DNA from: Tritrichomonas musculus
Lineage: Eukaryota; Parabasalia; Tritrichomonadida; Tritrichomonadidae
Assembly (NCBI GenBank): GCA_039105265.1
Contig: JAPFFF010000004.1
Location: 4,340,001 to 4,404,000 of the forward strand
Reading direction: 5' to 3'
DNA length: 64,000 nt
The notes below the pieces were generated by a model, which made no database searches, was not told where the DNA came from, and saw only the letters and a program-made list of their open reading frames with translations. The position numbers were made by a program, and so were the translations under genes. The stretch's first letter is position 1. Every line of letters starts with the position of its first letter. Shown piece after piece: positions 10,108 to 19,428 of this stretch.

Positions 10108-10259
10108 AAACCAGTTTAGAATATAATATTTGGTCATTATATAAAAACATTGATTTAAATAATTCATGAACTTATGTTAATTCAATGGAATAATTTGAAC
10201 AAAGCAATGCAACTGATAATGAAGAAGATGAAGAAGCAAAATCTAATGATTCAAGAGAA

Positions 10260-10577
10260 ATGGAATTCAAAAAAGTTTCAATTAACTTTGAACAGAATGA
10301 AGACTCATTAAAAGAAGAGCAGCTTTTAGATACGAGGTTTCTTGAACTGAATAAGTTCAAGCTTGGGCAAATAATCAGTATGGAAGACTACTCTAAGACG
10401 TATAAAGTCATTTCAAAAAAAAACTGGCGAAGTTTACTCAGCTAAAATATCGACAGTTTTTGTATATAGAAAACATCATAATGCTATATATAAGTTTTTT
10501 TATAAGGACTGTTTAGTTGACAAAATCTTATTAAAACATATTTTATTTGAAAAAGTTTTGCCAAAATTATTTTTCTG
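10260..10577 (+). pseudogene. Protein kinase N-lobe fragment, frameshifted in a poly(A) run
   Basis: The frame from ATG 10260 encodes LDTRFLELNKFKLGQIISME..SKTYKVISKK, which looks like the glycine-loop strand of a protein kinase. At the run of nine A residues near 10418 the frame goes wrong (KNWRSLLS then stop). In the next frame the sequence continues KTGEVYSAKIS, which fits the beta-3 strand carrying the ATP-binding lysine, and goes on to a stop at about 10577. Neither half contains a catalytic loop or DFG. It is a broken remnant of the kinase family whose giant intact member lies at 12652-18921. Confidence 0.5.
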
Positions 10578-10614
10578 AGAAATTTACTTTTTCAATACAT
10601 TTTAAATATAATTA

Positions 10615-10640
10615 TTTTTTTTTTTTTTTTTTTTTTTTTT
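10615..10640 (+). repeat. Poly(T) tract, 26 nt
   Basis: This is an uninterrupted run of T directly upstream of the ankyrin-family fragment's ATG at 10648. Similar A/T runs occur at 3589-3613 and 22489-22520. They fit the general composition of this genome. Confidence 0.9.
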
Positions 10641-10647
10641 GCAAATA

Positions 10648-11309
10648 ATGGAAAGCTATATCGCTGATAATGAAAAACTTTACGCTGCTATTCTCGAATT
10701 TCTTGAAAATTCAGATGAAAATTTGAACGACATAACGAATGAAAAATATTTTGAAAATTATTTCCAAATCTCAAGCAGGAAGTCAAAGATAGAGCTTTTG
10801 AAAACATGAGAGGATTTTTGTTAATCATCAAAAATATCAGAGACTATCACCACCGTGATACAAATTTCATCACCAGAACTAAAAAACATCCTCTTCATTA
10901 TAAAAACCAAATCAAACAGACCTTGTTAAATGACGAAATCTTCTTCTTTTATAAAGACAACAAATTACTCGTTCATTTTCTATTATCGAATGGCGTCATA
11001 AGAATGACCGACGAGATTTGTGAATATATGATGAAAAAGCAAGAATCAAACGGTAACGGTTACTGTCACTTTTTCTATCGCACAAACTATTCACTTTCAA
11101 GCGAAATTCAACCATCAATTTTTGAGACAAATTCATTCTTACTCGAACGAAAATATAAGAACCTGATTGAATATTCAGCTTTCTTTGGATCGATTCAAAT
11201 TTTTCAATATTTGATGATGAATGAAGTTGAATTAACAGCATCGCTGTGGCTTTATGCGATTCATTCAATATTGCCAACTGCAGAAGTCACAACATATTAT
11301 GATTATTAA
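10648..11309 (+). pseudogene. DUF3447-type ankyrin-family protein, N-terminal part, frameshifted and truncated
   Basis: From ATG 10648 one frame runs about 50 codons (MESYIADNEKLYAAILEFLE...) and stops at 10809. One base away, the other frame reads LKQEVKDRAFENMRGFLLII and joins the open segment 10806-11309. That segment has hallmark sequence of the trichomonad DUF3447/ankyrin family: NLIEYSAFFGSIQIFQYLMM followed by NEVELTASLWLYAIHS. After IHS the family resemblance ends and the frame closes 15 codons later, where ankyrin repeats would normally follow. A single-base shift near 10770 and a 3' truncation make this a likely pseudogene. Such proteins are presumed protein-interaction scaffolds. 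Confidence 0.65.
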
Positions 11310-11449
11310 ATAAGAATAATATTTTTCATTTATTTTTCATTTTTCACTTTTTTGATTGGAAAATTTTGGTATTTTTTTATTATTAATTATATTATAATAA
11401 TCTACAAATGAATTCAAAAAAGAAAATTGTAAAATTATAAACAAATATT

Positions 11450-11870
11450 TGTTTAGAAGCGATGAAGGTCAAAATATATCAACATTTTATCAAAATCTAG
11501 CGCCAGAATCTGTTAAATGGTTGAACTATTAGTAAGACAAGAGGGCATTGATATCAACATTCAAGACATTTTAAATCAAAAACATTCATAAAATTCAAAT
11601 CTAACTTTTTTATCGGATTGAAAAATTGAATTATTTATGGAATTTAACTCGAACATTTAATAAGACGGCGTTGATTTTTGCTGCAGAAGAAGGCCAAAAA
11701 GAAATTGTTGAATTATTAATAAGGCAAGAAGGCATTGATATCAACATTCAAGACATTTTAAATCGCAAACATTCATGAAATTCAAATCTAACTTTTTTCA
11801 TTCAATTGAAAACTTGAATGATTTATGGAGTTTAACTCGAACATTTAATAATACCAATCTATTAGAGATA
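11450..11870 (+). pseudogene. Ankyrin-repeat gene remnants with a 187-nt tandem duplication
   Basis: At about 11665-11775 the DNA reads KTALIFAAEEGQKEIVELLI..EGIDINIQD, a recognisable ankyrin repeat, ending in a stop. The segment starting at 11521 (TTGAACTATTAGTAAGACAA) is repeated from 11708 (TTGAATTATTAATAAGGCAA) with an offset of 187 nt. The copies share the GGCATTGATATCAACATTCA core and the downstream TTTAACTCGAACATTTAATA block. The duplication length is not a multiple of three, so both copies cannot be read through. These are probably the 3' repeats of the preceding ankyrin pseudogene or of a sibling. Confidence 0.6.
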
Positions 11871-12604
11871 TGCATCTTTCAGATGCGGCCATTGATGAAT
11901 TCATCATTGAGACAGATTCAATTTTTGATGATAAAGGTGAAAATGAAGGTGAAAATTATTTTCACAATTTCCTGAATTTGTGTTCTTTTAAACCTACAGT
12001 TATTGACGAAAGAAGCAAGATTTATTATTCACAATATTTCATCCTTCTTGGAAATGTTGACGAGTATTCTCGATTACTTCCAAAATACAAAGATGAAGAT
12101 GTTGATAAAGCTCTTGAACGACTTGAATTCTATGTAAATTCAAAATCACGATATTTCAATGATAATCAACTTTTATCATTTATCGCGAGTCATTTTTATC
12201 AAGTTGACCAAGAGAGACTGAAAAATCTTCCATTACCAGTAATTGAGATGATTCTTTTCAATTCAAAATTGGTCATTAATGATGAAGACTCCCTTCTCAG
12301 TGTCATTAATCAACTCTATGAAAAAGATTCATCATTCTCTGTTCTATTTGGTGCAGTTCATTTCATTAATGCGAGCAAATTAGTTCTTGAAGAATTCAAA
12401 ATTGAAGATTTAGACACGAATATCTGGAAATCAATCAGCAATCGCCTTATGCATTTTGATGACAAAGACAAAGATAAAAACAATATAAAAAATGATAAAC
12501 GACATCACAATAAAGATAATGAAAATGAATTAAATTCATTTGATAAACAAACTAAATATAATTTTCATTTTAGTTTTGTTTTAAAGAATATCTTATTTAA
12601 TTAA
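11870..12604 (+). CDS. BACK-like helical domain protein fragment
   Basis: The open frame has 244 codons from ATG 11870. The middle contains LLSFIASHFYQVDQERLKNL followed by PVIEMILFNSKLVINDEDSL and LSVINQLYEKD, a pattern I associate with the BACK-like helical domain found after BTB domains in many large trichomonad families (a SHF..hD...h..LP..hh..Il....L.h..ED.Lh..h motif). The C-terminus is Lys/Asp/Asn-rich. No BTB domain precedes it: upstream is the broken ankyrin sequence, and the frame stops at 11849. It may be a functional short protein or the 3' remnant of a longer gene. The neighbourhood of decayed copies favours the second. Confidence 0.5.
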   Translation: MHLSDAAIDEFIIETDSIFDDKGENEGENYFHNFLNLCSFKPTVIDERSKIYYSQYFILLGNVDEYSRLLPKYKDEDVDKALERLEFYVNSKSRYFNDNQLLSFIASHFYQVDQERLKNLPLPVIEMILFNSKLVINDEDSLLSVINQLYEKDSSFSVLFGAVHFINASKLVLEEFKIEDLDTNIWKSISNRLMHFDDKDKDKNNIKNDKRHHNKDNENELNSFDKQTKYNFHFSFVLKNILFN

Positions 12605-12651
12605 TAGTGTCCTGTACACAATCAAAGCACTTTATTTTTTTAATAACACAA

Positions 12652-15600
12652 CTAAATATCTAATCCAAATCCTTCATAAAACAAATGATTAATTTCTTTT
12701 AATGGAAAGCTTGCTTTTTCTATTGAGTTGTGTTTCTTTATAGATTTGTCAATTGGAAGTCGACCAAATAAGATTGTGTAAGGCTTTTTATACAAAATTT
12801 GCTCTATTTCAAGAATCAACTCTTTAATTTCATTGAAGAAATTCTTTTTACATCCATCATTACTTGTCAAAAAATTAAATAAAACTTCAGGTTCTTTAAA
12901 AGTGATTTTTCTTTTTTGTTTTTCTTTAATAGACTCATATTCATACTTTTCTTTGATTTGTTCTTCATAATTTTCGATTTTTCTCTTTTCAATTTCTTCG
13001 AAAATCGAAAAATTTTCATCATCTTCAACAAATGAATAAATAAAAGATGATTTTCTGTTTTGGTTTTGATTTTGCAAGTAATCAATGACGAATTTAAAGT
13101 TATTGAATGATCTAATAAAGTATTTTTTGCAATCAATCAAATTTGTTTTTTCGAAATAATAATCAACAAGTTTTAAATTAGTGAAACAAATGATAAATTT
13201 CTTAGAGTTTTCAAGCAAATAATCATTATGTTCCGAATTGCGGAAAATTAACTTTTTATCTACATCATCAGAAGCTTTTATATAAAATTCAATTGATTCT
13301 TCTGTTTTTCCATTTTTCTCTTTCAGGTAACCAAGATTGTACTCGGCGAGAGCGAAATTATGCTTAGCAGATCTTCTGTAGAAATATTCAGCATTGTTAT
13401 CATCATTTAAATAAAACTGAAGCAAGAGTCCATAATTATTCTGGCCAAAAGGATACTCAGCGAAAGCCGCTTCTTTAATATTTTCAATAGCTTTTTCGAT
13501 GTCTTGATAAACAGTCACATAAATCAAGCCAAGATCATTAAAAGCACGATATTTAAATACATTAAATATCTCATTACTCATTTCATCATTGTTTTGAAAA
13601 TCATTTACTGCATCAATTTCAGAACATTTTTTTAAATAATCAATTGCTTTAGTGTAATTTATTTCAAAGTAGTCACCATATGAAAACATACAAGCCAAAT
13701 TAAAGAATGCAAAAGGATGATTTAAATTTGCCGCCATTTCATAATATTCTTTAGCTTTATCAAAATTTTTATCCTCTAAATAAATACAACCTAAAGAAAA
13801 CAAAGCTATAGAATTATTTCTTTTTGATGCTAATTCATAGTAATATTTAGCTTTTGTAACGTTTGTTTGAACACCAATTCCATTCATATAAATATCGCCC
13901 AAAGCCAATAAAGCGTTTGAATTCATAAAATGCGCTGATGCTTCATAATATTCTTTAGCTAATGAATAATTCTGTTCAACACCTAAACCAGTCATATAGA
14001 TATTGCCAAGAACGAAAAAAGCATCTGGATCATTGAATTTAGATGATAATTCAAAATAATATTTAGCTTTCAAATAATCCTTGGCACCATCACCGCCATT
14101 TATATAAAAAAGGCCCAAGCTCATTAAAGAACGTGGATTATTAAATTTTGCTCCTTCTTCATAATATTTTTTAGCTTTTAAATAATCTCTTCTAACGCCA
14201 TTACCATCAAAATAAAGCCTTCCTAGGAAATTAAATGCATCTAAATTATGTAATTTCAATGCAATTTCAAAATAATCTTTAGCTTTCAAAAAATCTTGTT
14301 TTACACCATGACCTTCATAATACATTAGACCTAAACTTATAACTGATGGTGAATCATTAAAAATGGCCCCCATTTGAAACATTTCTTTTGCTTTAGTATA
14401 ATCTTTATCAATACCAAAATAATAAAGATTTCCTAAATAAAAATAAGCGCTTTTATCATTTAATTTTAATGCTTTTTCAAAATATTCTTTTGCTTTTAAA
14501 TAATTCAATTCAACACCAATACCTTTTAGATAATAATTTCCTAATTCCAAAATTGCTTTGGTATTATTTAAGTTGGATGCCAACTCCAAATATTTGCGTG
14601 ATATAAAAAAGTTTTGTTCAACACCTTGTCCCTTTAAAAAAAAAATTGATAACCGATAATAAGCTTCAGAACAATTAAATTTAGCTGCTAATTTGAAATA
14701 ATCAATTGATTTAAGATAATCTTGTTTAACACCTTTACCTTGATAATAAATATCACCTAAATTCAAAAATGCATCAATATTATTAAGATTAGCAGCTTTT
14801 GTAAAATATTCTATTGCCGTTGAAATATTCTGTTTTACACCTAAACCTTTTAAATAAAGAATACCTAATAAATTCATTGATATATCATTAGAAAGAATTT
14901 CTCCTTTTTTAAAATATACTATAGCTCTTAGATAATCGGGTTTACCATATGAACAAAATGAATAAAGCATTCCTAGTTGATTATAGGCATAAGAATTATT
15001 ATATTTAGATGCTATTTCAAAATAATTTCTTGCGATTGATAAATCTCTTGGAACTCCTAATCCATGCAAATAAAGATTACCAATACAAACCAAAGCATCA
15101 GAATTATTTAATTTAACTGCTTTTTCATAATATTCTTTCGCTTTTGAATAACTTTTTTTAACACCAAATCCATATAAATATAAATTTCCTAATAAAACAA
15201 ATGCTTCAGGATAATTCATTGTTGATGCTAATTCAAAATACTCTCTTGCTTTTATAAAATTTTGTTCCACTCCTAGACCATAATAATATAATATTCCTAA
15301 ACCAAAATTTGCTAATGGATAATTCCATTTTGATGCCTTTTCATAATATTTTTTGGCTTTTAAATAATCTGTTTCAACGCCAATTCCATAATGATATAAA
15401 CGACCAATTTCATAATCTCCTTTATAAAAATTGAGTTTTGATGCTAATTTATAATATTTTATAGCTTTTAACAAGTCTTTCTTAACACCATAACCATTGG
15501 AATAGAGCAAAGCTAAGTTTAAAATGCCATTACAATTGTTATATTTCAAAGCTTTTTCAAAATATTCTTTTCCTTTCAAAATGTTTCTTTTAACAGAAAT

Positions 15601-18600
15601 TCCATTACAATATAGAGTACCCAAAATATTAAAAGCTTCTGGATTGTTTTGTTTGGCTGCTAATTCATAATATTCTTTAGCTTTTGCTAAATCTTTTTTA
15701 ACGCCTAATCCATTAAAATAAAGACTGCCCAAGCCTATTAAAGAATAAGAATTATCCAGTCGATATGCTTGATCAAAGCATTCTTTTGCTTTTATATAAT
15801 CTTTATTATCAATATAAATATTTCCTAATAAACAATATGATGATGAATCATTAAATTTAGAAGCTTTCTCCAAATATTTTATGGCTAAATTAAGGTTTGG
15901 TTCAACGCCATTTCCAAGTAAATAAACTTTCCCTAAATTGCATAGTGCAAGAGGATGATATTGTCTTGCAGCATATTCGAAATGAATTCTCCCTTTTTCA
16001 AAGTCTTGTTGAACGCCATATCCATTCATATAAAGTTCACCTAGTTTATTAAAAGCATCAAGATCATTTAGACTTGCTGCTGTTTCTAAATATTGTCTAG
16101 CTATTATAAAATCTTGTTGGATGCCATAGCCATTAAAATAAAGAAGTGCGATATTATAATATGCAACTGGAAGATTGAATTTAGCTGCTAATTTATAATA
16201 TTTCAATGCTTTAAAATAATCTTGTGGAAGATACTGGCCTGCCGAATAAAGATTTCCCATTTGATTAATAACAAATGGATCATTTGACATAATAGCCATG
16301 TCAAAATATTGCTTTGCTTTATTGACATCTTTTTCAACTCCGTGTCCATTAAAATATAAAATTCCTAACTTTAAAAAGCCAGCTGGATTTTTTGCTTGTG
16401 CCAATTTATCATAATAAAATTTGGCTTTTTTAAAATCCTGTTTTTTTTTATCACTATAATAATAATCACCTAGCATCAAATTAGCATGCATATTATTATT
16501 TATTGCAGAAGAATTCATATAATAAATCATAGCTTTTGAAATGTCACGTTCAACTCCAATTCCAAATGCATAAATGTTTCCCAAGCAAACAAAAGAATCT
16601 AAATGTCCACGAGCTTTTTCATAGTATTTTATTGCTTTCATAGTGTCTTGTTCAACGTAATTTCCATTTATATAAAAATTCCCTAAAAGCATATTAGCAT
16701 TTAGATCATCCAATTCTGCTGATTTTTCAAAATATTTTATTGCTTTGGGAATATCTTGTATAGTACCTTGACCATATAAATAAATATTCCCTAAGCAATA
16801 AAGAGCTTCTGAATCATTACGTTTTGCTGCTAATTCATAATAACTTCTAGCTTTTAAGAAATCTTGTTGAGTACCAGAACCATAAAAATAAAGATTACCT
16901 AGATATAGAAGTGCTTTTGTATTATCATATGATTTTAATGCTATTTCATAATATTGTTTCTCTAAAAAAGGATCTTGCTTAACACTCAATCCTCTTCCAT
17001 GCAAAGATCCAATATTAATAAGGGCATTAGAATTACCATGCTTTACAGCTAATTTATAATATTTCATTGCTAATGAATAATCTATAGTATTGTTTAAAAT
17101 TCCTGCTTCATAACATTCACCTAAAGTTAAATAAAATTCTGATTTTCCTTCAGTTATTTTGATATGATAGAATGTTAAAAATTTGCTGCAATTAAAAATT
17201 TCATCGACCAAACTATTATTTTGTAAGAAATCTATAGCACATATACTTTCATTAAGGAAATGAACAACATGAGGTAAAAGTTTATCATGGGAATCATCAA
17301 GCATATATTGAAATAAATAAGAATTAGAAAGAATTTCATCAATTATGATTGTTTTGATTTCTTCAATTGTTGATCTTTCAGTCGCCTTTAATTTAATGCA
17401 TGAATTAATCAAATTTTTCAAGTTCATTGAGCAATTTAATGATTTTATTTTATTTTCAGCTTTTTGATAAAATAACTCAAAACTTTCACCCAATTTTTTA
17501 AAATGGTTCTTTTCAAGCACATAATAAACAATTAAGCCGAATGAAAAAATATCAGTTGGATAAGAAACATTTGTTCTACATTCCAATTCTGGTGACAAAT
17601 ATAAAGGAGAACCAGTAACACATGTCATAATAATGTCAGATTGTTCATTTACAGGTTTACGAATGAATTCAAAATCAGAAATAAAAGCTATTTTATTATG
17701 ATCAATTAAAATATTTGACGGCTTTAAATCTCGATGAACGAGAGAATTAGAATGAAGATAATAAATTCCTTGGAAAATTCTAACAATCAAAAAAAAAGAA
17801 TAAATTTCATCAAAGAATTCTTCTTCTTTATTTAATGACTCAAGTGAGCCATTACTCATAAATTCATATAGCATTCCCTTTATTGTATCTTTATCTTTCA
17901 AAAATCCATAAAAAGGAACAAAACATCGATGTGAAAAATTATTACAAAAGTTGATTTCATTTGTCATTTCGGTTACCGCTGAACTAAAGCATTTTAACAT
18001 GAATACGTAAAGACTTTCTAAATGAATTGCCATATAAAAAAAGGCATTTTCATTTGAATATATTAGTCTCAATCTTATAAATTCACTTTCTTTGAATTCT
18101 CTTCGATTTATTTGCTCTGAATTTGTATGTAAAAAAAGTGCAAAATTTTCAGAAATTTCATTAATATTTCTTGAATAAAAAAAATTATTGAATATTACGT
18201 TTCTATTTGGCTCTTCTTGTTGAATTGAGTCAAATGTGAAAAATGAAGGATCTTTGAAATATTCACACGGATAAAAATATCGTCTGATTAAATATCCAAC
18301 AATTGGCTGTATCGTAAATGTCATAAATAAATTTTCAAAAATAATTTTTTGAAAACCTTGACAAAATTTTTTAATTTCTTGTTTTGCTTGATTTTCTGCT
18401 TCTGTTGATTCGTAATTTTTGAATATGGTAGTAAGATTAAGCACTGATGATTCTATTTTCGTCATTATTGTAATGATGCTCAAGTAGGAAATTCGTTCAA
18501 TAATGAGACATTTTCCTTCAACGCAAATAATTGCATCAACAATATATGATGACGATGATTTCGAATCGAATTTTAAATTACGAATATATTCATGATGAAG

Positions 18601-18921
18601 TAGATCTTGATTATTTGGCGTACTATTATTGTTAGTATAAAGATATGCGATATTAAAAATCATGAATTTGTATTCTTTGAGGAAATCAAATAAATAAGTG
18701 TCAAGATTATTTAAATCATTATTAATATTATTATTATTAGCACCATTTTCTATTTCGACTTGTGAATATGGAAAATATAAAAAATCAAATTTTGAATAAA
18801 TTGTTTTAATTACTTCATTTTCATTTGAAAATGAATTGATGCTTTCTTGGTATTTGGGAGGAATTTCAATGAAATGGGCAGACATTTTGATATTTTTCAA
18901 AAGATTAAAAAAATTGGACAT
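12652..18921 (-). CDS. Giant protein kinase with 33-36 C-terminal Sel1 repeats
   Basis: The protein has 2,089 residues. Residues 1-280 form a family-specific N-terminal region I do not recognise. Residues about 290-545 are a protein kinase domain: beta-3 lysine in FMLKCF, helix-C glutamate in MTNEINF, HRDLKPSN catalytic loop (near base 17735), SDFEF in place of DFG (near 17675), GSPLYLSPE in the activation segment and DIFSFGLIVYYVL. The glycine loop is not recognisable. From about residue 600 the protein is built of 36-residue Sel1 repeats (LGxLYxxGxGVxxDxxKAxxYYxxAA). I count 32 clear ones plus a few weaker at either end. Sel1 arrays form curved helical scaffolds. The Asp of the DFG is kept, so activity is possible, but DFE and the weak glycine loop leave that open. 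The intact frame over 6 kb argues for a live gene. Confidence 0.92.
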   Translation of the reverse strand: MSNFFNLLKNIKMSAHFIEIPPKYQESINSFSNENEVIKTIYSKFDFLYFPYSQVEIENGANNNNINNDLNNLDTYLFDFLKEYKFMIFNIAYLYTNNNSTPNNQDLLHHEYIRNLKFDSKSSSSYIVDAIICVEGKCLIIERISYLSIITIMTKIESSVLNLTTIFKNYESTEAENQAKQEIKKFCQGFQKIIFENLFMTFTIQPIVGYLIRRYFYPCEYFKDPSFFTFDSIQQEEPNRNVIFNNFFYSRNINEISENFALFLHTNSEQINRREFKESEFIRLRLIYSNENAFFYMAIHLESLYVFMLKCFSSAVTEMTNEINFCNNFSHRCFVPFYGFLKDKDTIKGMLYEFMSNGSLESLNKEEEFFDEIYSFFLIVRIFQGIYYLHSNSLVHRDLKPSNILIDHNKIAFISDFEFIRKPVNEQSDIIMTCVTGSPLYLSPELECRTNVSYPTDIFSFGLIVYYVLEKNHFKKLGESFELFYQKAENKIKSLNCSMNLKNLINSCIKLKATERSTIEEIKTIIIDEILSNSYLFQYMLDDSHDKLLPHVVHFLNESICAIDFLQNNSLVDEIFNCSKFLTFYHIKITEGKSEFYLTLGECYEAGILNNTIDYSLAMKYYKLAVKHGNSNALINIGSLHGRGLSVKQDPFLEKQYYEIALKSYDNTKALLYLGNLYFYGSGTQQDFLKARSYYELAAKRNDSEALYCLGNIYLYGQGTIQDIPKAIKYFEKSAELDDLNANMLLGNFYINGNYVEQDTMKAIKYYEKARGHLDSFVCLGNIYAFGIGVERDISKAMIYYMNSSAINNNMHANLMLGDYYYSDKKKQDFKKAKFYYDKLAQAKNPAGFLKLGILYFNGHGVEKDVNKAKQYFDMAIMSNDPFVINQMGNLYSAGQYLPQDYFKALKYYKLAAKFNLPVAYYNIALLYFNGYGIQQDFIIARQYLETAASLNDLDAFNKLGELYMNGYGVQQDFEKGRIHFEYAARQYHPLALCNLGKVYLLGNGVEPNLNLAIKYLEKASKFNDSSSYCLLGNIYIDNKDYIKAKECFDQAYRLDNSYSLIGLGSLYFNGLGVKKDLAKAKEYYELAAKQNNPEAFNILGTLYCNGISVKRNILKGKEYFEKALKYNNCNGILNLALLYSNGYGVKKDLLKAIKYYKLASKLNFYKGDYEIGRLYHYGIGVETDYLKAKKYYEKASKWNYPLANFGLGILYYYGLGVEQNFIKAREYFELASTMNYPEAFVLLGNLYLYGFGVKKSYSKAKEYYEKAVKLNNSDALVCIGNLYLHGLGVPRDLSIARNYFEIASKYNNSYAYNQLGMLYSFCSYGKPDYLRAIVYFKKGEILSNDISMNLLGILYLKGLGVKQNISTAIEYFTKAANLNNIDAFLNLGDIYYQGKGVKQDYLKSIDYFKLAAKFNCSEAYYRLSIFFLKGQGVEQNFFISRKYLELASNLNNTKAILELGNYYLKGIGVELNYLKAKEYFEKALKLNDKSAYFYLGNLYYFGIDKDYTKAKEMFQMGAIFNDSPSVISLGLMYYEGHGVKQDFLKAKDYFEIALKLHNLDAFNFLGRLYFDGNGVRRDYLKAKKYYEEGAKFNNPRSLMSLGLFYINGGDGAKDYLKAKYYFELSSKFNDPDAFFVLGNIYMTGLGVEQNYSLAKEYYEASAHFMNSNALLALGDIYMNGIGVQTNVTKAKYYYELASKRNNSIALFSLGCIYLEDKNFDKAKEYYEMAANLNHPFAFFNLACMFSYGDYFEINYTKAIDYLKKCSEIDAVNDFQNNDEMSNEIFNVFKYRAFNDLGLIYVTVYQDIEKAIENIKEAAFAEYPFGQNNYGLLLQFYLNDDNNAEYFYRRSAKHNFALAEYNLGYLKEKNGKTEESIEFYIKASDDVDKKLIFRNSEHNDYLLENSKKFIICFTNLKLVDYYFEKTNLIDCKKYFIRSFNNFKFVIDYLQNQNQNRKSSFIYSFVEDDENFSIFEEIEKRKIENYEEQIKEKYEYESIKEKQKRKITFKEPEVLFNFLTSNDGCKKNFFNEIKELILEIEQILYKKPYTILFGRLPIDKSIKKHNSIEKASFPLKEINHLFYEGFGLDI
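13300..17140 (-). repeat. 108-nt-period coding repeat (Sel1 array)
   Basis: This is a tandem array of about 33-36 units of roughly 108 nt (36 codons) inside the kinase gene. Each unit contains the LGxxYxxG and KAxxYYExA signatures. Units are diverged at the DNA level, unlike the near-identical minisatellite in the M8 gene, which suggests an old array held by selection. One or two units are shortened, for example those with GNIYIDNKDY and GNLYYFGIDK. Confidence 0.9.
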
Positions 18922-19428
18922 TATTTTTCCTCACAATTTTAATGTCAGAATTCATTTTTTCACAATTTTTTCAATAGTTTTTTATCAAAATTTTCAAAAT
19001 AAAAGAATGAAATATTGAGTGAAATAAGTCATTAATGAGCTTAATTTGCCTGAAAGTTTGATAAAATGATTATATTTTACTTGTTTTTAAATTAGATCAT
19101 CTAAACTTTATTTGTTTGATTTCAATTGGAATTTCAATTTTTATTAAAAGTATCAAAATTAAATTAATTATTTTTTTATTACTAGTCTAAACATTTTATC
19201 AATGTAATTTTTTAAATATTCATGTTTATCAAATCAATTGATATTCATTTTTTAAAAATGAATATAAGTGGCATCAAGAATTTTCAGTTTTGGTGAGATA
19301 TAATTAACATTCTCTTATGCCTTAATTAAAAATAAAAATATAATATCTTACAAAATCATAAATCGAAAAAAATAAAAATAACGAATTTTTTTGTATTAAA
19401 TAACGTACTGAATTAAAATTAATGAGGA
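18922..19428. other. AT-rich divergent intergenic region
   Basis: This is the shared upstream region of the Sel1 kinase (minus) and CFAP58 (plus). It has no open frame of note. TAACGTACTG at 19401-19410 matches the motif seen upstream of other genes here. A four-codon upstream frame starts at ATG 19422 (ATGAGGAATGACTGA) and overlaps the CFAP58 start at 19429. Confidence 0.5.
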
